Source: Hypomyces perniciosus (Eukaryota > Ascomycota > Sordariomycetes > Hypocreales > Hypocreaceae). Taken from it: a DNA stretch of 64,000 nt. Under the pieces are notes generated by a model. That model worked only from the letters and a program-made list of their open reading frames with translations. It was not told where the DNA came from and made no database searches. A program made the translations under genes and the position numbers. The DNA lies in the NCBI GenBank assembly GCA_008477525.1, contig SPDT01000002.1, forward strand, positions 62,001 to 126,000, written 5' to 3'. Shown piece after piece: positions 37,857 to 47,179 of the stretch; the stretch's first letter is position 1; the number at the start of each line of letters is the position of its first letter.

Positions 37857-38118
37857 TATTAAAAACCTTTTTTAAAGTAAATAAATTAAATAAAAGGCTA
37901 TAACTTTAAAGAAAAGTAAAGGAGGTTAAAAAACAGTTATTTAAAAGATAAATAAATATTAATAAATAAATAATAAGCTAGAAACTAATAGTTAAATATA
38001 GCAGCAGTAGTTTATTAATTTTTAAAGTTGTATATCTTTAAAGACTATAGTTACTTTTATATATGTATTCTGGCCTATATGATATTACAAGAGCTCTGGA
38101 GCTTCCGGTCTCCTGACA
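37857..38118 (-). repeat. X1 5' LTR
   Basis: 262 bp. The inner end is fully RIP-converted (TATTAAAAACCTTTTTTAAA where the 3' LTR has TATCAGAGACCCTCTTTAGG). The outer end is nearly unmutated (GGAGCTTCCGGTCTCCTGACA). Confidence 0.9.
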
Positions 38119-38852
38119 CTAGGTCGCTAAGCAAGGGCATTAAAGAAGTCCTCCTCCTATATGCAAATGCAGCCCAGAATATCTAAAAATAGCGTATTAG
38201 CTTAGCCTTTAAATAGAAATTCTCTTTCTCTAATCGGCTTTCCTATAGCTAGTCAGATCGTATTATAATTCGCGATTGAAATTGATATACTGGATAACAG
38301 AAAACCTACTATTGCCGCTCTCTATCGCCACAGGCAATTATAGTCTTATCTGAAAAGATCCAACGCCTCTATACAGCCGGTATATTCCTAATAAACTAAT
38401 GAGCAAAAGCAAGCCGTTTTTAAGCATTAATGGCATTCAATTTTAAGCGCTTAATGGCCGTCAAGTAATATATACCGTTTTTTTAAGGAAAGATATTAAA
38501 GTCTTTACACAACAGTCTAATCCTGCCTTAATAAGCAGTTCTTTATTTATAATAAAAAGGTCAGCGCCTATAATTCAAAATAATCGTCTTTTATCCCTTT
38601 TATTTAAAATAAGTGGCCGCCTAAAGCGTAAAAGACTTCTGCTACTTTATTAGTCTTAATACCGCGCTATAATACTCTACACGGCTCGTAGTAATACCCC
38701 CTCTTTTTCAGTAATCTTCTTTACAGAAAAGCCTGCTTTATAGAGGGTTGCAATTCTTGTCCTCTTATAAGGATTATAATGAATTTCTGGAGTATTTGGA
38801 GCCATATTGCGCATGTAACCGAAGTTTAAAAATAGAGTATGTGGGAAGTTAG

Positions 38853-38872
38853 AACGCGACGCGGGTCGCGTT
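38853..38872. repeat. GC-rich hairpin near the Tc1 end
   Basis: AACGCGAC and GTCGCGTT form an 8-bp inverted repeat around a 4-base loop. It lies about 40 bases upstream of the transposase ATG, where a transposon terminus or subterminal repeat would be. No partner copy was found at the other end. Confidence 0.5.
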
Positions 38873-39131
38873 ACGAAAATTACCGTTACTTTTTTCCCCC
38901 TCCTGTATATCCCCTAGGCGAAGTATCCAGGGTCTCCAGGCTTAGTACTACTGCATGGATCAGCGCATCCCCTTCCAAGATAAAAATGATTGACTTATCT
39001 TCGAGAATGAAGATATATCGCGTACCGCGGTCACGTAGTCAGCTTGTCCAACGCTGGGCTTTTTGGGCAGCTTCATTCTAGATCCGTTGATTTCTTCTGT
39101 CACGTCCCTGTCTTCGCCAGACTCCTTTACT

Positions 39132-39206
39132 GTTCGGCAATTGCTCCACAGGGTTCGGTAATTGCTCCATAGGGTTCGGTAATTGCTCCAGACAGGGTTC
39201 GGTATT
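39132..39206 (+). repeat. Tandem repeat, about 22-bp unit
   Basis: Three and a half copies of GTTCGGTAATTGCTCCA plus AGG-type spacers. Units differ by single bases (CAATT/TAATT) and by a 2-base insertion in the third. Confidence 0.85.
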
Positions 39207-39312
39207 TAGTATAACATCCGTTTCTGTAACTAGCCACTTGTTTATCTAGCTCTAGGAGATTTGAAGCATAGGCTGAAGCAATCAACATTCTGCTTTATGC
39301 CCTAAACAGCAA

Positions 39313-39358
39313 CTAATTATTTTACCTGCAAATATCTAATTATTTTACCTGCAAATAT
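39313..39358 (+). repeat. Perfect 23-bp tandem duplication
   Basis: CTAATTATTTTACCTGCAAATAT-type unit twice in direct succession without mismatches. Confidence 0.9.
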
Positions 39359-39852
39359 CAATCTGAAGTATAAGTAATAACTAATAATCGAATCCTCCTA
39401 ATATCCAGGGTTAAGATTAAATAGCAAGCTGTCTAGACAGCAATATATCCCTAGACTAAGACAATTGACCTAGGCAATAATGATATGTTGGCCTAACAAA
39501 AGAGGAGCCAAATAACGGAAAACTGGTGTTACAATCAAAATTACTTGGTGCTAATTTATGTAGGTTGGCTGTTGTTATTCACAAGCTGGCGTGTGCTATA
39601 GCAAGCAAACGACAGGCAGTAAGAGTTTGTCAGCAACGGACTAAGCGCTCGGCAAATGACAGGACAAACCTCGTCCATATTACCATGTTACTTAATGTAC
39701 CTTCTCTTTTAAGACTAAATGCCAAGATCTTACTTTTTGACGCAATTGTTCAGATGATGCAACATTGATAAGAGAGACATGGGTTTACTAGTTTAACACT
39801 ATGAAACATATGCTCAAAAGGATGAACTATTAAGCTCAGACCACGCGAAGAT

Positions 39853-39861
39853 GTATATATA
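39853..39861 (+). promoter_or_regulatory. TATA-like box of the solute-binding-like gene
   Basis: TATATATAAG about 100 bases upstream of the ATG at 39957, a plausible distance for a fungal core promoter with a short leader. Confidence 0.45.
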
Positions 39862-39956
39862 AGAGAAGGACGGGATCACCAACTTACTTAGTTCATCAGG
39901 CTACTCATTCAGTCTTCACATCCTCATAAATCAGACTTAACTGCACACAGTTCCAG

Positions 39957-41126
39957 ATGTCTCTGCTTCTCACGGGCGTCACCGCCCTCCTCATAGGGCA
40001 AGTCTTTGCCGCCAATGCAACTCCGCCTTTCAATAGCGCTCCCCGAATCGAGACCCGTTCCTTGGACGAGATTTACCAAGCCGCTCTTAAAGAAGGGGGC
40101 GTTGTGACTTTGTGGCACGGCGGCGACGAGAAACAACAAGTTAACTACATCAAAGAACCCTTCGAAAAACGATTCCCGGGAATCACACTTAACCTCACAG
40201 TTGATCTGTCTAAGTATATCGACAGTAGAATTAACGAGCAGCTTGCCTCTAGCAATGTCTATGTGGATGCCGTCCATCTTCAGACTCTCCATGACTTCCC
40301 GCGATGGGCTGAGCAGGGTGCCTTACTAAGCTACGCTCCAAAAGGCTTTGATAAAGTCTATCTACCCTTTAAAGATACAGTATCGGCTTATTGGTGTGGT
40401 TATAATGTGGTGGCTTGGTCTTTGCTTTGGAACTCGAATAAGTTGCCTGACGTTAAGATCAATTCTTTCCAGGATTTCCTGAAGCCTGAGTTGAAGAACA
40501 AGCTTGTCTTGACCTACCCTAATGACGATGATGCAGTTCTTTTTGCTTTCCATCTTATGTAAGAAACTTACTTCATGACCTTTTATATGCTAGTATAGTA
40601 TAATGATAGCAAGGCTAACCCATACATCTTCAACAGCCTGCAGACATATGGAACAAAATGGTTTGATGACCTCCTCAAACAGAACCCACGCTGGGTCCGC
40701 GGCGCCGCAACCCCCCGCACTCTTCTCTCCAGAGAAAACACCACCGAAGCCATCACATTTATTAGCGGTAGCGGACTTTCGCAGCCGAAGCCCCTTAGCA
40801 TCGGTTTCCCTACTGATGCCCCATTCGTTTCCTGGCCTCAGACTGGTGCTATCCTGAAGGGTGCACCGCACCCAGAGGGCGCAAAGCTGCTGCAAAACTA
40901 CCTCCTTAGCCCGGAGTACCAAAAGTTGCGGAACTGGAGCGTTCGAGAGGACGTGAAGACAGTTCAGAGTTCTGTGTTCTCTGATATCTGGCACACACCT
41001 AATACCAACCCTATGGCGTTTCCCCGATTCATGCAGGACCGCTCGACGGTTGAGAGATTGCGATTTTGGTTTGAGAGTCGCATTGGCACTGCTCAGGGAC
41101 TGAGCCCTCTGGAGGATGACATTTAG
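39957..41126 (+). CDS. Secreted bacterial-type solute-binding protein-like
   Basis: Exon 1 39957-40558, intron 40559-40609 (GTAAGA donor, TAG acceptor, 51 nt) and exon 2 40610-41126 give 372 residues. The intron restores one frame across ...FAFHL and KANPYIFNSL. Without it the frame stops at 40562. An N-terminal signal peptide is clear (SLLLTGVTALLIGQVFA). The mature part has the pattern of class II periplasmic binding proteins of the iron/extracellular solute type: GGVVTLWHGGDE near residue 45, FEKRFPGITLNLTVDLSKY, then LVLTYPNDDDAVLFAF and a C-terminal SIGFPTDAPFVSWPQTGAIL, SPEYQKLRNWSV. Fungi lack the matching ABC importer, so an extracellular or wall-associated ligand-binding role is inferred. 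Codons and GC are normal and no RIP is seen. Confidence 0.88.
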
Positions 41127-41231
41127 ATGAAAAAATGTCTGGGGTAATCTTATATTAAGGTTTCCTACATTATATTTTTCTGTTCGCGTACAAATGTTGA
41201 AATCGTGGATTAGAAGCAATGTATGCAATAC

Positions 41232-41311
41232 AATACAATTTCTTAACGCCCGGCGGCTAAGCCGAAAGGGCAACTTTAGCTGGTGTAGATGTGTGTTTCT
41301 CAAGTTTGCCA
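41232..41311 (+). repeat. 80-bp dispersed direct repeat, copy 1
   Basis: Matches 42060-42152 in the same orientation. It contains a hairpin-capable core GCCCGGCGGCTAAGCCGAAA with GGGC following, in which CGGC/GCCG and GCCC/GGGC pair. TGTGTGTTTCTCAAG follows in both copies. The two copies differ mainly by G/A and C/T (AGCTGGTGTAGATG versus AACTAGTATACATG). Confidence 0.75.
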
Positions 41312-41733
41312 CCGTTAGCTGAAGTCGTTACTTTTTCATAGTTCTCCGCCTGACTGGTATAAGTCGCTGTCACAGCACGTCGTATAGCCCGTCAGTAAGC
41401 CGCTAATAATCAATGTATTTTAAATATTAAACGATGAGTGGCGCGCATGGGATAAAGGGGCTAGGAGGTGGAATGCCGTAGGTGCGACATCATTGGCTTC
41501 TTCTGCTAGGCCATAATCCGCGATGCATGTCCACGATGATTTATGGGGAACACCATGGAGAATTTAACGCATAATCTCTAGTACTCACCCAACGAAATGT
41601 GACTGGTAGTCTTCTGTGATCCCTTTGGAGTCTCTGACGCTGAGCGGGCGACAAGACTGAGAGACAAGCAGATTAAAGTCTTGCTCTCAATCAACGTATA
41701 CATATAAGAAAGGTCCAGGAACCCCTGCTCTAT

Positions 41734-41925
41734 CTAGATAGGATGATCTTGTAACCACCCGGATTTTGCTCCGGTTGATACACCAATCATGACCCTATTA
41801 GCGTCATTCACTGCAAGCTCTTTCGCCTTGTATAATACTACGCTGGCTGTAATAAACAGGGCTGCACCATAAAGATGGTGTTTTGGAATTTTTCTATCAG
41901 TATAAATGTTACTTATCACATTCAA
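41734..41925 (-). CDS. Small ORF, 63 residues, one hydrophobic segment
   Basis: Starts MNVISNIYTDRKIPKH and has a single hydrophobic stretch (LYGAALFITASVVLY, residues 18-32). It lies in non-RIP sequence downstream of the solute-binding-like gene, opposite strand. I do not recognise it. It could be a small membrane protein or a chance frame. Confidence 0.2.
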   Translation of the reverse strand: MNVISNIYTDRKIPKHHLYGAALFITASVVLYKAKELAVNDANRVMIGVSTGAKSGWLQDHPI

Positions 41926-42059
41926 GTGGATCTATAGGTAGAGCTACGCCGCACTAAAGGCAAAGGGGTGTGTGGGAAGCTTTCCGAGTTCCATAAACTC
42001 CTAGCTAAGGGCCAATATCTAACATACGCACGCTTTAACTATCAACGCGTTAACTTTAT

Positions 42060-42152
42060 ACAATTTACAATTTATTTATTAACGCCCGGCGGCTTTAGCC
42101 GAAAGGGCAACTTTAACTAGTATACATGTGTGTTTCTCAAGCTTTGCCATGT
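42060..42152 (+). repeat. 80-bp dispersed direct repeat, copy 2
   Basis: Second copy of 41232-41311 with the same hairpin core (GCCCGGCGGCTTTAGCCGAA). It has more G-to-A changes and AT-rich sequence upstream. Confidence 0.75.
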
Positions 42153-42338
42153 ATCCTAAAGCCCATATAGTCTCCTTTTCCTGTTTATATTATTTTGCGC
42201 TCTTTATTTCTTGTGTTTTCTTGTACTTAGTAGTTCTATAAGCAAGCTGGCTTGGAGGCGATTCTATAAGTCTTTAACGTTTTATCTTTAGCGGCTGAAG
42301 CATTGCCTAGAGAATATGGTCACTTCGCGGAATGTAGT

Positions 42339-42479
42339 ATGGTCAGACCCTTTCTACCAGACATCCCACCAGGGGAAACCCCCCTCTCGCACTTACTTGG
42401 ATCCTTAGGAAGCAAAGACTTCCAGAAACTGGTCGAGGAAACAAACCTATACGGTCCCCCCTTAACTGAATTAGATTGA
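42339..42479 (+). CDS. Small ORF, 46 residues, possibly a gene fragment
   Basis: Starts MVRPFLPDIPPGETPLS and ends ETNLYGPPLTELD, followed by TGA. Composition is protein-like (Pro/Glu/Leu balanced, good codon variety) and unlike the AT-rich chance frames around it. It may be a remnant or exon of a larger gene. I do not recognise it. Confidence 0.3.
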   Translation: MVRPFLPDIPPGETPLSHLLGSLGSKDFQKLVEETNLYGPPLTELD

Positions 42480-42645
42480 CACCTTACAATTGACCCTTTT
42501 TCCTTTATAAATTGAAATGTAGCGAACGGCGGCCTTGAGCTACCGGCTCCTAACGTCCTATTGCCTAGATGTGGATTCGTGTAACTAGCTTACTTAGTGG
42601 ACGCAAATAATAAAACAAAAAAACAAACAAAGCGTTGCCTGCTGT

Positions 42646-43566
42646 TTATCCTACGAGGTGGTGAGTGTATGTTAAGTCGGTTATAAGGTGGGTTAAGGTG
42701 AGGGGTGTGCGGTTTATTCCCGCAGCTAATTAGTTAATATCTAGTCGGCCAGTAGCTATTGCGAAATGTATTGCTGCTTACACTGCTTCTAGGTTTAGCG
42801 TCTATTTATCGCTATCTGCCGGTAACTTTCCTTTTAAATAAACGGAGATGTTTCCTTTTTGTATTTCTGTGCATTAGATTATCTCTGTTCGTTGTATTGT
42901 CCACTTTCTGTATCGAAACAGGAAATAGTTAACCGTTTCTTTTTTTATCCGCATTCGTATTCATTTAACAATGCTGTATTAATCTGATAGAGGTATGCAT
43001 TCAATTTTGCTATACTTGTCCTGAGTTGGGCAAGTACCCTAGCTTCATGCTATAATAGGCGGTTGTAGAGCAGTTGCGTGTATTTTCCTGGTAGTGTTTT
43101 GTCTACTCTTTTAGAGTGCTTTCCGATATCTTCCGGTAAGCGTCTATCCTTTTACTGTTGTGAACGCGTAAGATTAAGTGTTGTCGATTGCAAGTATTGA
43201 TTTGTACTTGCAAGAAATACTTTATAGAGGTGACAATATGTCTACCTACATAAACCCTCTACCTTGCATCCCTTTAAATCCTATTCCGCTCTTTTTGCAG
43301 AGCACTGCTAGTTCGCAAGTTAATACTAGTTTACTGTTTAAGCTTACTTCTACAGCTAACCTAGAGATCCTATCCTTAATAGCTACCTTTAAAATCCTAT
43401 CCTGTTAATAGATTAATATACGCGTTTATCCTTTTAAATTATATAGAAAGTATTATATATAACTGCAGTCCATTTACCCAGTCTTCTATCACTTCTGTTA
43501 TATACTGTACCCTATAAATTGTTATCTGTTTCGCGCTGCTTTATGAGATCTCACTCGCAAGGCTAA
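42646..43566 (-). pseudogene. 3' end of a Tad-like LINE (non-LTR retrotransposon)
   Basis: The minus-strand reading gives the C-terminus of a fungal LINE ORF2. It has LPGKYTQLLYNRLLWHEA, then VLAQLRTSIAKLNAYLYQIN, then an ECG Cys motif, then KKETVNYFLFRY (pattern ETVEHFLFxC usual). It ends with SVYLKGKLPADSDK and FAIATGRLDIN and stops at 42646. A frame change lies near 42955-42990. Several TGG codons are TAG, so it is moderately RIP-damaged. The 5' side is cut by the family X LTR beginning at 43567. The preceding RNase H part is only vaguely readable. Confidence 0.75.
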
Positions 43567-43689
43567 TGTTAGGAGACCAGAAGCTCTAGAGCTCTCGTAA
43601 TGTTATATAAGCTGGAATATATATATAAAAGTAATTATAGTCTTTAAAGATATAGAACTTTAAAGACTAATAAACTACTATTATTATAT

Positions 43690-44001
43690 TTTGTTGGGAG
43701 TAACTGACATGCCTGTAACTAGCCCGATAAGGCCCGAGAGCTAGGCCCGACTAGGAAGGCTAGAAAATGGTCGGAAAACTAGTTAAATTAGGGAAAAAGG
43801 GGTATTAATAGCTGGAATTGCAGCTAAAATAGCTTTTTCCTTTCTTTCTCTTTATCTAGCACTAGGCTAACTATTACTGCAAATAATAATTACTTAAGTA
43901 GCTAATAGCTCTATAGCTTTTATATTAATCCTAGGGGCTGTCTTTATTAGTTTTTATATATTTATATATATATTTAAGAGTATAATTTCCTCCTCGACAA
44001 A
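43690..44001 (+). repeat. Short element 5' LTR
   Basis: 312 bp, colinear with 45779-46092. It includes GCCCGATAAGGCCCGAGAGC and ends TCCTCGACAAA. Confidence 0.9.
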
Positions 44002-44489
44002 ACTGGTAACTGAGATAGGGGGAAATCTCAGGGATTATATCCTAAAAAGTAATCGCTAAAGGCACTTTTAAGCTACTACTATAACCAGTAACCAGCTAGA
44101 CTAGAAAACCTTAAAACTATTATTTAATATTATAGGTTAGCCTTTTATTAAGGAAATAACCTACTTCTAGGATTAGGCAGGCTAATTAATATAAATGTCT
44201 GAAAACTAGGTTATATACTTGGATTATTCTATATAGGAGTTATTAATTAATTTAAGCTGAATTAGCTGAAAATCTAATAAAAAGAGCAGAATCTCTTAAC
44301 ACTGTTAGTTAATAATAATAGCCAATTAAAAATTAAAAGCTTAAGTTTTACCTTTTCCTTTTCTTTAAATTTAAGCTGGCTTGGCTAGCTGCCACTAGTC
44401 CTAATAAATCTGACCTTAACTAACCTATCAGCTTCGTTAAACCCTAGTTCCTAGCAGCCTAAACTACTATTCCCTTTTTCCTTAAACTT

Positions 44490-45420
44490 AAAGTAATTCT
44501 TTTTTTTTAGCTAGGCTAGCTGTTAAAGGTTTTAATAGCTTAACCCACTTTATTAAACCTTATTTTCCAGCAGCTTTTACTAGCTAATTAAGAATCCCTG
44601 CCTTTAAATTTAAGCCGGCCTGGCTAGCCGCTAGTTTTAACGAATCCGATATTAACTGACTTTGTAATATTATTAGACTTTAATTCTTAGCAGCCTTAGC
44701 TGTTATCTCGTTATCCTTTAAATTTAACGGAATTCCTTTCTTTCTTTTTAACTAGGCTAGCTGTTAAAGGTTTTATTAGAGTTTAAATTCTAATAGCTTT
44801 AACTAGCTAATTAAAAATCCTAGCCTTTAAATTCAGACTAATTAGGCTAGTTATTAGAGACTTTAATAAAATTAATATTAATTAAATAATTGATCTTATT
44901 AGATTTTAATTTCTAGTAGCTATAGCTGCAATTTCCTTTTTCCCTTAAATTTAACGGAATTATTTCTTTTCCTTTTAGCTGGCTATATTAGCTGCTATAG
45001 GTTTTAATAGATTAACTTTAATTGCTGTATTAGTCTTAACCTTAACAGCTATAGTTAACTAGTTAGGATTTCTATTCCTTTTAATTTAAACTAGCTTATT
45101 TAGCTGCTATAAACTTTAATAGAATCGATATTAATTAAATAATTGATTTTATTAAATTTTAATTTCTAGTAATTAAAGCTACTATTCCCTTTTTCTTTAA
45201 ATTTATAGGAATTCTTTTTTTCTTTTTAGCTAAACTAATTAACTACTGCTAGTTTTAATAATACTAACTTTAACTGACTTTTCAGCTTTATTAAACCTTA
45301 ATTCCTAGCAGCTTAAACTGCTGTTTCCATTTTCCTCGGATTTAAAGGAATTCCTTCTTTTCCTTTTAGCCAGCTATATTAGCTGCTATAGGTTTTAATA
45401 GACTAACCTTAATCGACTTA
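44490..45420 (+). repeat. Degenerate tandem repeats inside the short element
   Basis: A motif of the form TTTAAATTTAACGGAATTCC followed by a T/C-rich run and TTTTAGCTAGGCTAGCTGCT recurs near 44491, 44731, 44957, 45210 and 45349. Spacings are about 230-250 bp and then 140 bp. Each unit also has a GTTTTAATAGA..AACTTTAA segment. The units are too diverged to be recent duplications. Confidence 0.75.
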
Positions 45421-45778
45421 TTAGTCTTAACTTTAGCAGCTATACGCTAACTAGTAAGGATTTTTAATTTTTTTAATTTAAATTAGTTTAGCTAGCTACT
45501 ATAAGCTTTAATAGAATTAATATCAATTACAGGATTAATTTTATTAGAGATTCCCGGCTAGCTAGCTATTCCTTTAAAAAGACAGGAATCCTTACTTTCT
45601 TTCCTAGTTAACTAGGCTAGCTTATCCTAACTAAATTAAATAGTCCTTTAGGCTAGATTTCTTTTTTCAAATTCCACTTAATTTAGCTAACTTTATTTAT
45701 AGGGAGGTGGTTATATTGGTTTAGTTTTATTTAAAGGCGTAACTTCCTATCTAGGATAGAAAGTTATATAGGGAGGGT

Positions 45779-46092
45779 TTTGTTAAGAGTAACTGATATA
45801 CCTGTAACCAGCCCGATAAGGCCTGAGAGCTAGGCCTGACTAGGAAGGCTAGAAAATAATCGGAAAACTAGTTAAATTAAGGGAAAAGGGGTATTAATAG
45901 CTAGAATCGCAGCCAAGATAGCTTTTCCTTTCTTTCTCTTTATCCAGTACTAGGCTAACTATTACTGCAAATAATAATTACTTGAGTGGCTGATAGCTTT
46001 ATAGCTCTTATATTAGTCCTAAGGGCTTTCTTTTATTGGTTTTTGTATATATTTGTATATATATTTAGGAGTGTTATTTCCTCCTTAACAAA
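45779..46092 (+). repeat. Short element 3' LTR
   Basis: 314 bp, preceded by the polypurine tract TATAGGGAGGGT (45767-45778) and ending TTAACAAA. Confidence 0.9.
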
Positions 46093-46234
46093 ATCTTTAA
46101 CTCTTAGTTTTTAGTTTATTATTTATTTATTAATACCTATTTCTTTTTTAAATAATTACTTATTAACCTTTTTTACTGTTTTTTTAAGTTATAACCTTTT
46201 ATTTAATTTATTTACTTTAAAAAGGTTTTTACTA

Positions 46235-46917
46235 TATTAAAGTTTTTAAATATTGCAGGATTACTATTATTTTTTAAAATTAAGCTATAAATATATTAAA
46301 TAGAAAGTTATAGTAATGGATTGATTATAAAAAACTTATAAAATAATAATATTTATTATAAAAGGAAAAAGGAAAGTTATAGTTATAGGCTAAATTGAAA
46401 AAAAGAACTGCTATTACATAATAAATTAACTAGTAAACAGAAGTAAAAGGAAAGAATATTTATACAAAAAGCAGTTATATAGGGAAAAAGGCTAAAAGAG
46501 AAAGAGAGAAAAAAAAGAAAAAAAAAAGTAAAAAGTAAATAAAAAGTAAATTTATATATAAAAAGAAAAGAAAAGTAAAGTAAAAGATATATATAATATA
46601 TATAAAAGTAAATTAAAAAAAGAAAAAGAAAGTAAATTATTTATATATTAATTGTAAAGAGTTAATATATTATATAAAATTTCTTTATTATCTTTTAAAT
46701 TTCATTATACAAAAGTATACTTTTAAATTATAAAGTTAAAAGCTTTTTAAGCTATTAAATATATATAAAGTATTTAAGTTCAAGGCTTAAAGAAGCGCCT
46801 ATATAAGAAATAGTTATTATTTAATATAATAATAAAATATTAAAAGCTATAAAAGAGTTAATTAAATATAAAGTCTTTATTAATATTTAAATTAATACTA
46901 TAAAAGGGGGGGCAGCC
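46235..46917 (+). other. X2 3' interior and polypurine tract
   Basis: Non-coding, purine-rich on the plus strand (AAAGAAAAAAAAAAG-type near 46510). It matches X1 31314-31990 inverted and ends in the polypurine run before the LTR. Confidence 0.65.
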
Positions 46918-47179
46918 TATTAAAAGATTAAAAGCTTTAAAGCTTTTATAATATTATATAGGCTAGAATATATATATAAAAGTAACTATAGTCTTTAAAG
47001 ATATCGAACTTTAAAGATTAATAAAACTACTACTATTATATTTACTTATTAGTTTCTGGCTTATTAGCTGCTTATTAATACCTATTTTCTTTTCAGTAAC
47101 TGCTCTTTAACCTCCTTTACTTTTCCTTAAGGTCACAGCCCTTTACCTAATCTATTTGCCTTAAAAAGGGTCTTTAATA
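46918..47179 (+). repeat. Family X LTR shared by X2 and X3
   Basis: 262 bp, TATTAAAAGATT to GGTCTTTAATA. On the left a normal X polypurine tract precedes it. On the right it abuts mid-element X sequence (integrase core, matching X1 about 34030). Confidence 0.85.

Larger units (their letters stand above)
31053..38120 (-). mobile_element. Ty3/gypsy LTR retrotransposon X1, inserted in the Tc1 gene
   Basis: A complete, heavily RIP-eroded gypsy on the minus strand. LTRs are 31053-31313 (3') and 37857-38118 (5'). LTR starts are TGTCAGGAGACC (5' copy) and its RIP form TATTAAAAGATT (3' copy), aligning base for base with only transitions. AGGT is duplicated at 31049-31052 and 38121-38124, with two extra bases on one side. 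The same family recurs as X2, X3 and X4. It belongs to a different family from G1 and G2. Confidence 0.9.
30683..38814 (-). pseudogene. Tc1-type transposase gene split by gypsy X1
   Basis: This is a DDE transposase of the fungal Tc1 group, in two pieces: N-terminal 38814-38121 and C-terminal 31052-30683. Removing the 7-kb insert and one AGGT joins them in frame across the motif RGGITSRRI. Visible are an N-terminal helix-turn-helix region (PYKRTRIATLYKAGFSVKKI), a W/Y-rich catalytic-core stretch ending FWAAFAYRRRTSLMPLL, the FI.DNALTYKA segment with the second Asp, and CPLYLTNFNLIENL, which corresponds to the conserved PxxSPDLNPIENLW. RIP has changed many Trp codons to stops, and SPDL reads TNFN. 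The ATG is at 38814, with a second in-frame ATG at 38805. Terminal inverted repeats could not be resolved. It cuts and pastes DNA in intact form; here it is dead. Confidence 0.85.
38873..39956. other. Intergenic region upstream of the solute-binding-like gene
   Basis: Ordinary base composition, little RIP. It holds two short tandem repeats and a TATA-like site, listed separately. Open frames at 38839-39081 and 39526-39768 have no supporting features. Confidence 0.6.
41127..42338. other. Intergenic region downstream of the solute-binding-like gene
   Basis: Ordinary composition. It contains two copies of an 80-bp repeat and one doubtful small frame, listed separately. No other gene is supported. 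Confidence 0.6.
43690..46092 (+). mobile_element. Short non-coding LTR retroelement related to G2
   Basis: 2.4 kb with LTRs 43690-44001 (312 bp) and 45779-46092 (314 bp), and an internal 1.78 kb with no protein motif. It shares with G2 the LTR start (TTTGTTGGG, GTA.CTGA.ATGCC), the LTR end CGACAAA, the primer site, about 100 bp of leader and the polypurine tract TATAGGGAGGGT. The LTR middle is unrelated. The interior is made of degenerate tandem repeats. It is therefore probably a non-autonomous element that used G2-type proteins. Flanking ATAT / ATCT may be its degraded 4-bp target copies. Confidence 0.8.
43567..47179 (+). mobile_element. Gypsy family X, copy X2 (deletion derivative)
   Basis: The plus-oriented LTR begins TGTTAGGAGACCAG at 43567, is interrupted at 43689/46093 by a short LTR element and ends about 46234. 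It is followed by only about 680 bp of X 3' interior (matching X1 31990-31314 inverted) and then a second LTR (46918-47179). Relative to X1 some 6 kb of gag-pol is missing. The second LTR is also the left LTR of X3, giving an LTR-interior-LTR-interior-LTR array. Confidence 0.75.

Noticed and set aside
38839..39081. 80-residue plus-strand ORF
   Set aside because: Begins inside the GC-rich hairpin near the Tc1 end; no motif, no support from codon pattern.
39526..39768. 80-residue plus-strand ORF
   Set aside because: No recognisable feature and no ATG-context or splice support; treated as chance.
40590..41312. 240-residue minus-strand ORF
   Set aside because: Exact antisense of exon 2 of the solute-binding-like gene; no domain or signal of its own. 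The same applies to the other frames at 39924-40292, 40362-40553, 40583-40801, 40603-40857 and 40926-41126.
41232..42152. tRNA-like reading of the hairpin repeat
   Set aside because: The stem core does not fold into a cloverleaf with recognisable A and B boxes; no CCA-proximal pairing.
43178..43408. 76-residue plus-strand ORF
   Set aside because: Antisense to the legible LINE reading frame on the minus strand.
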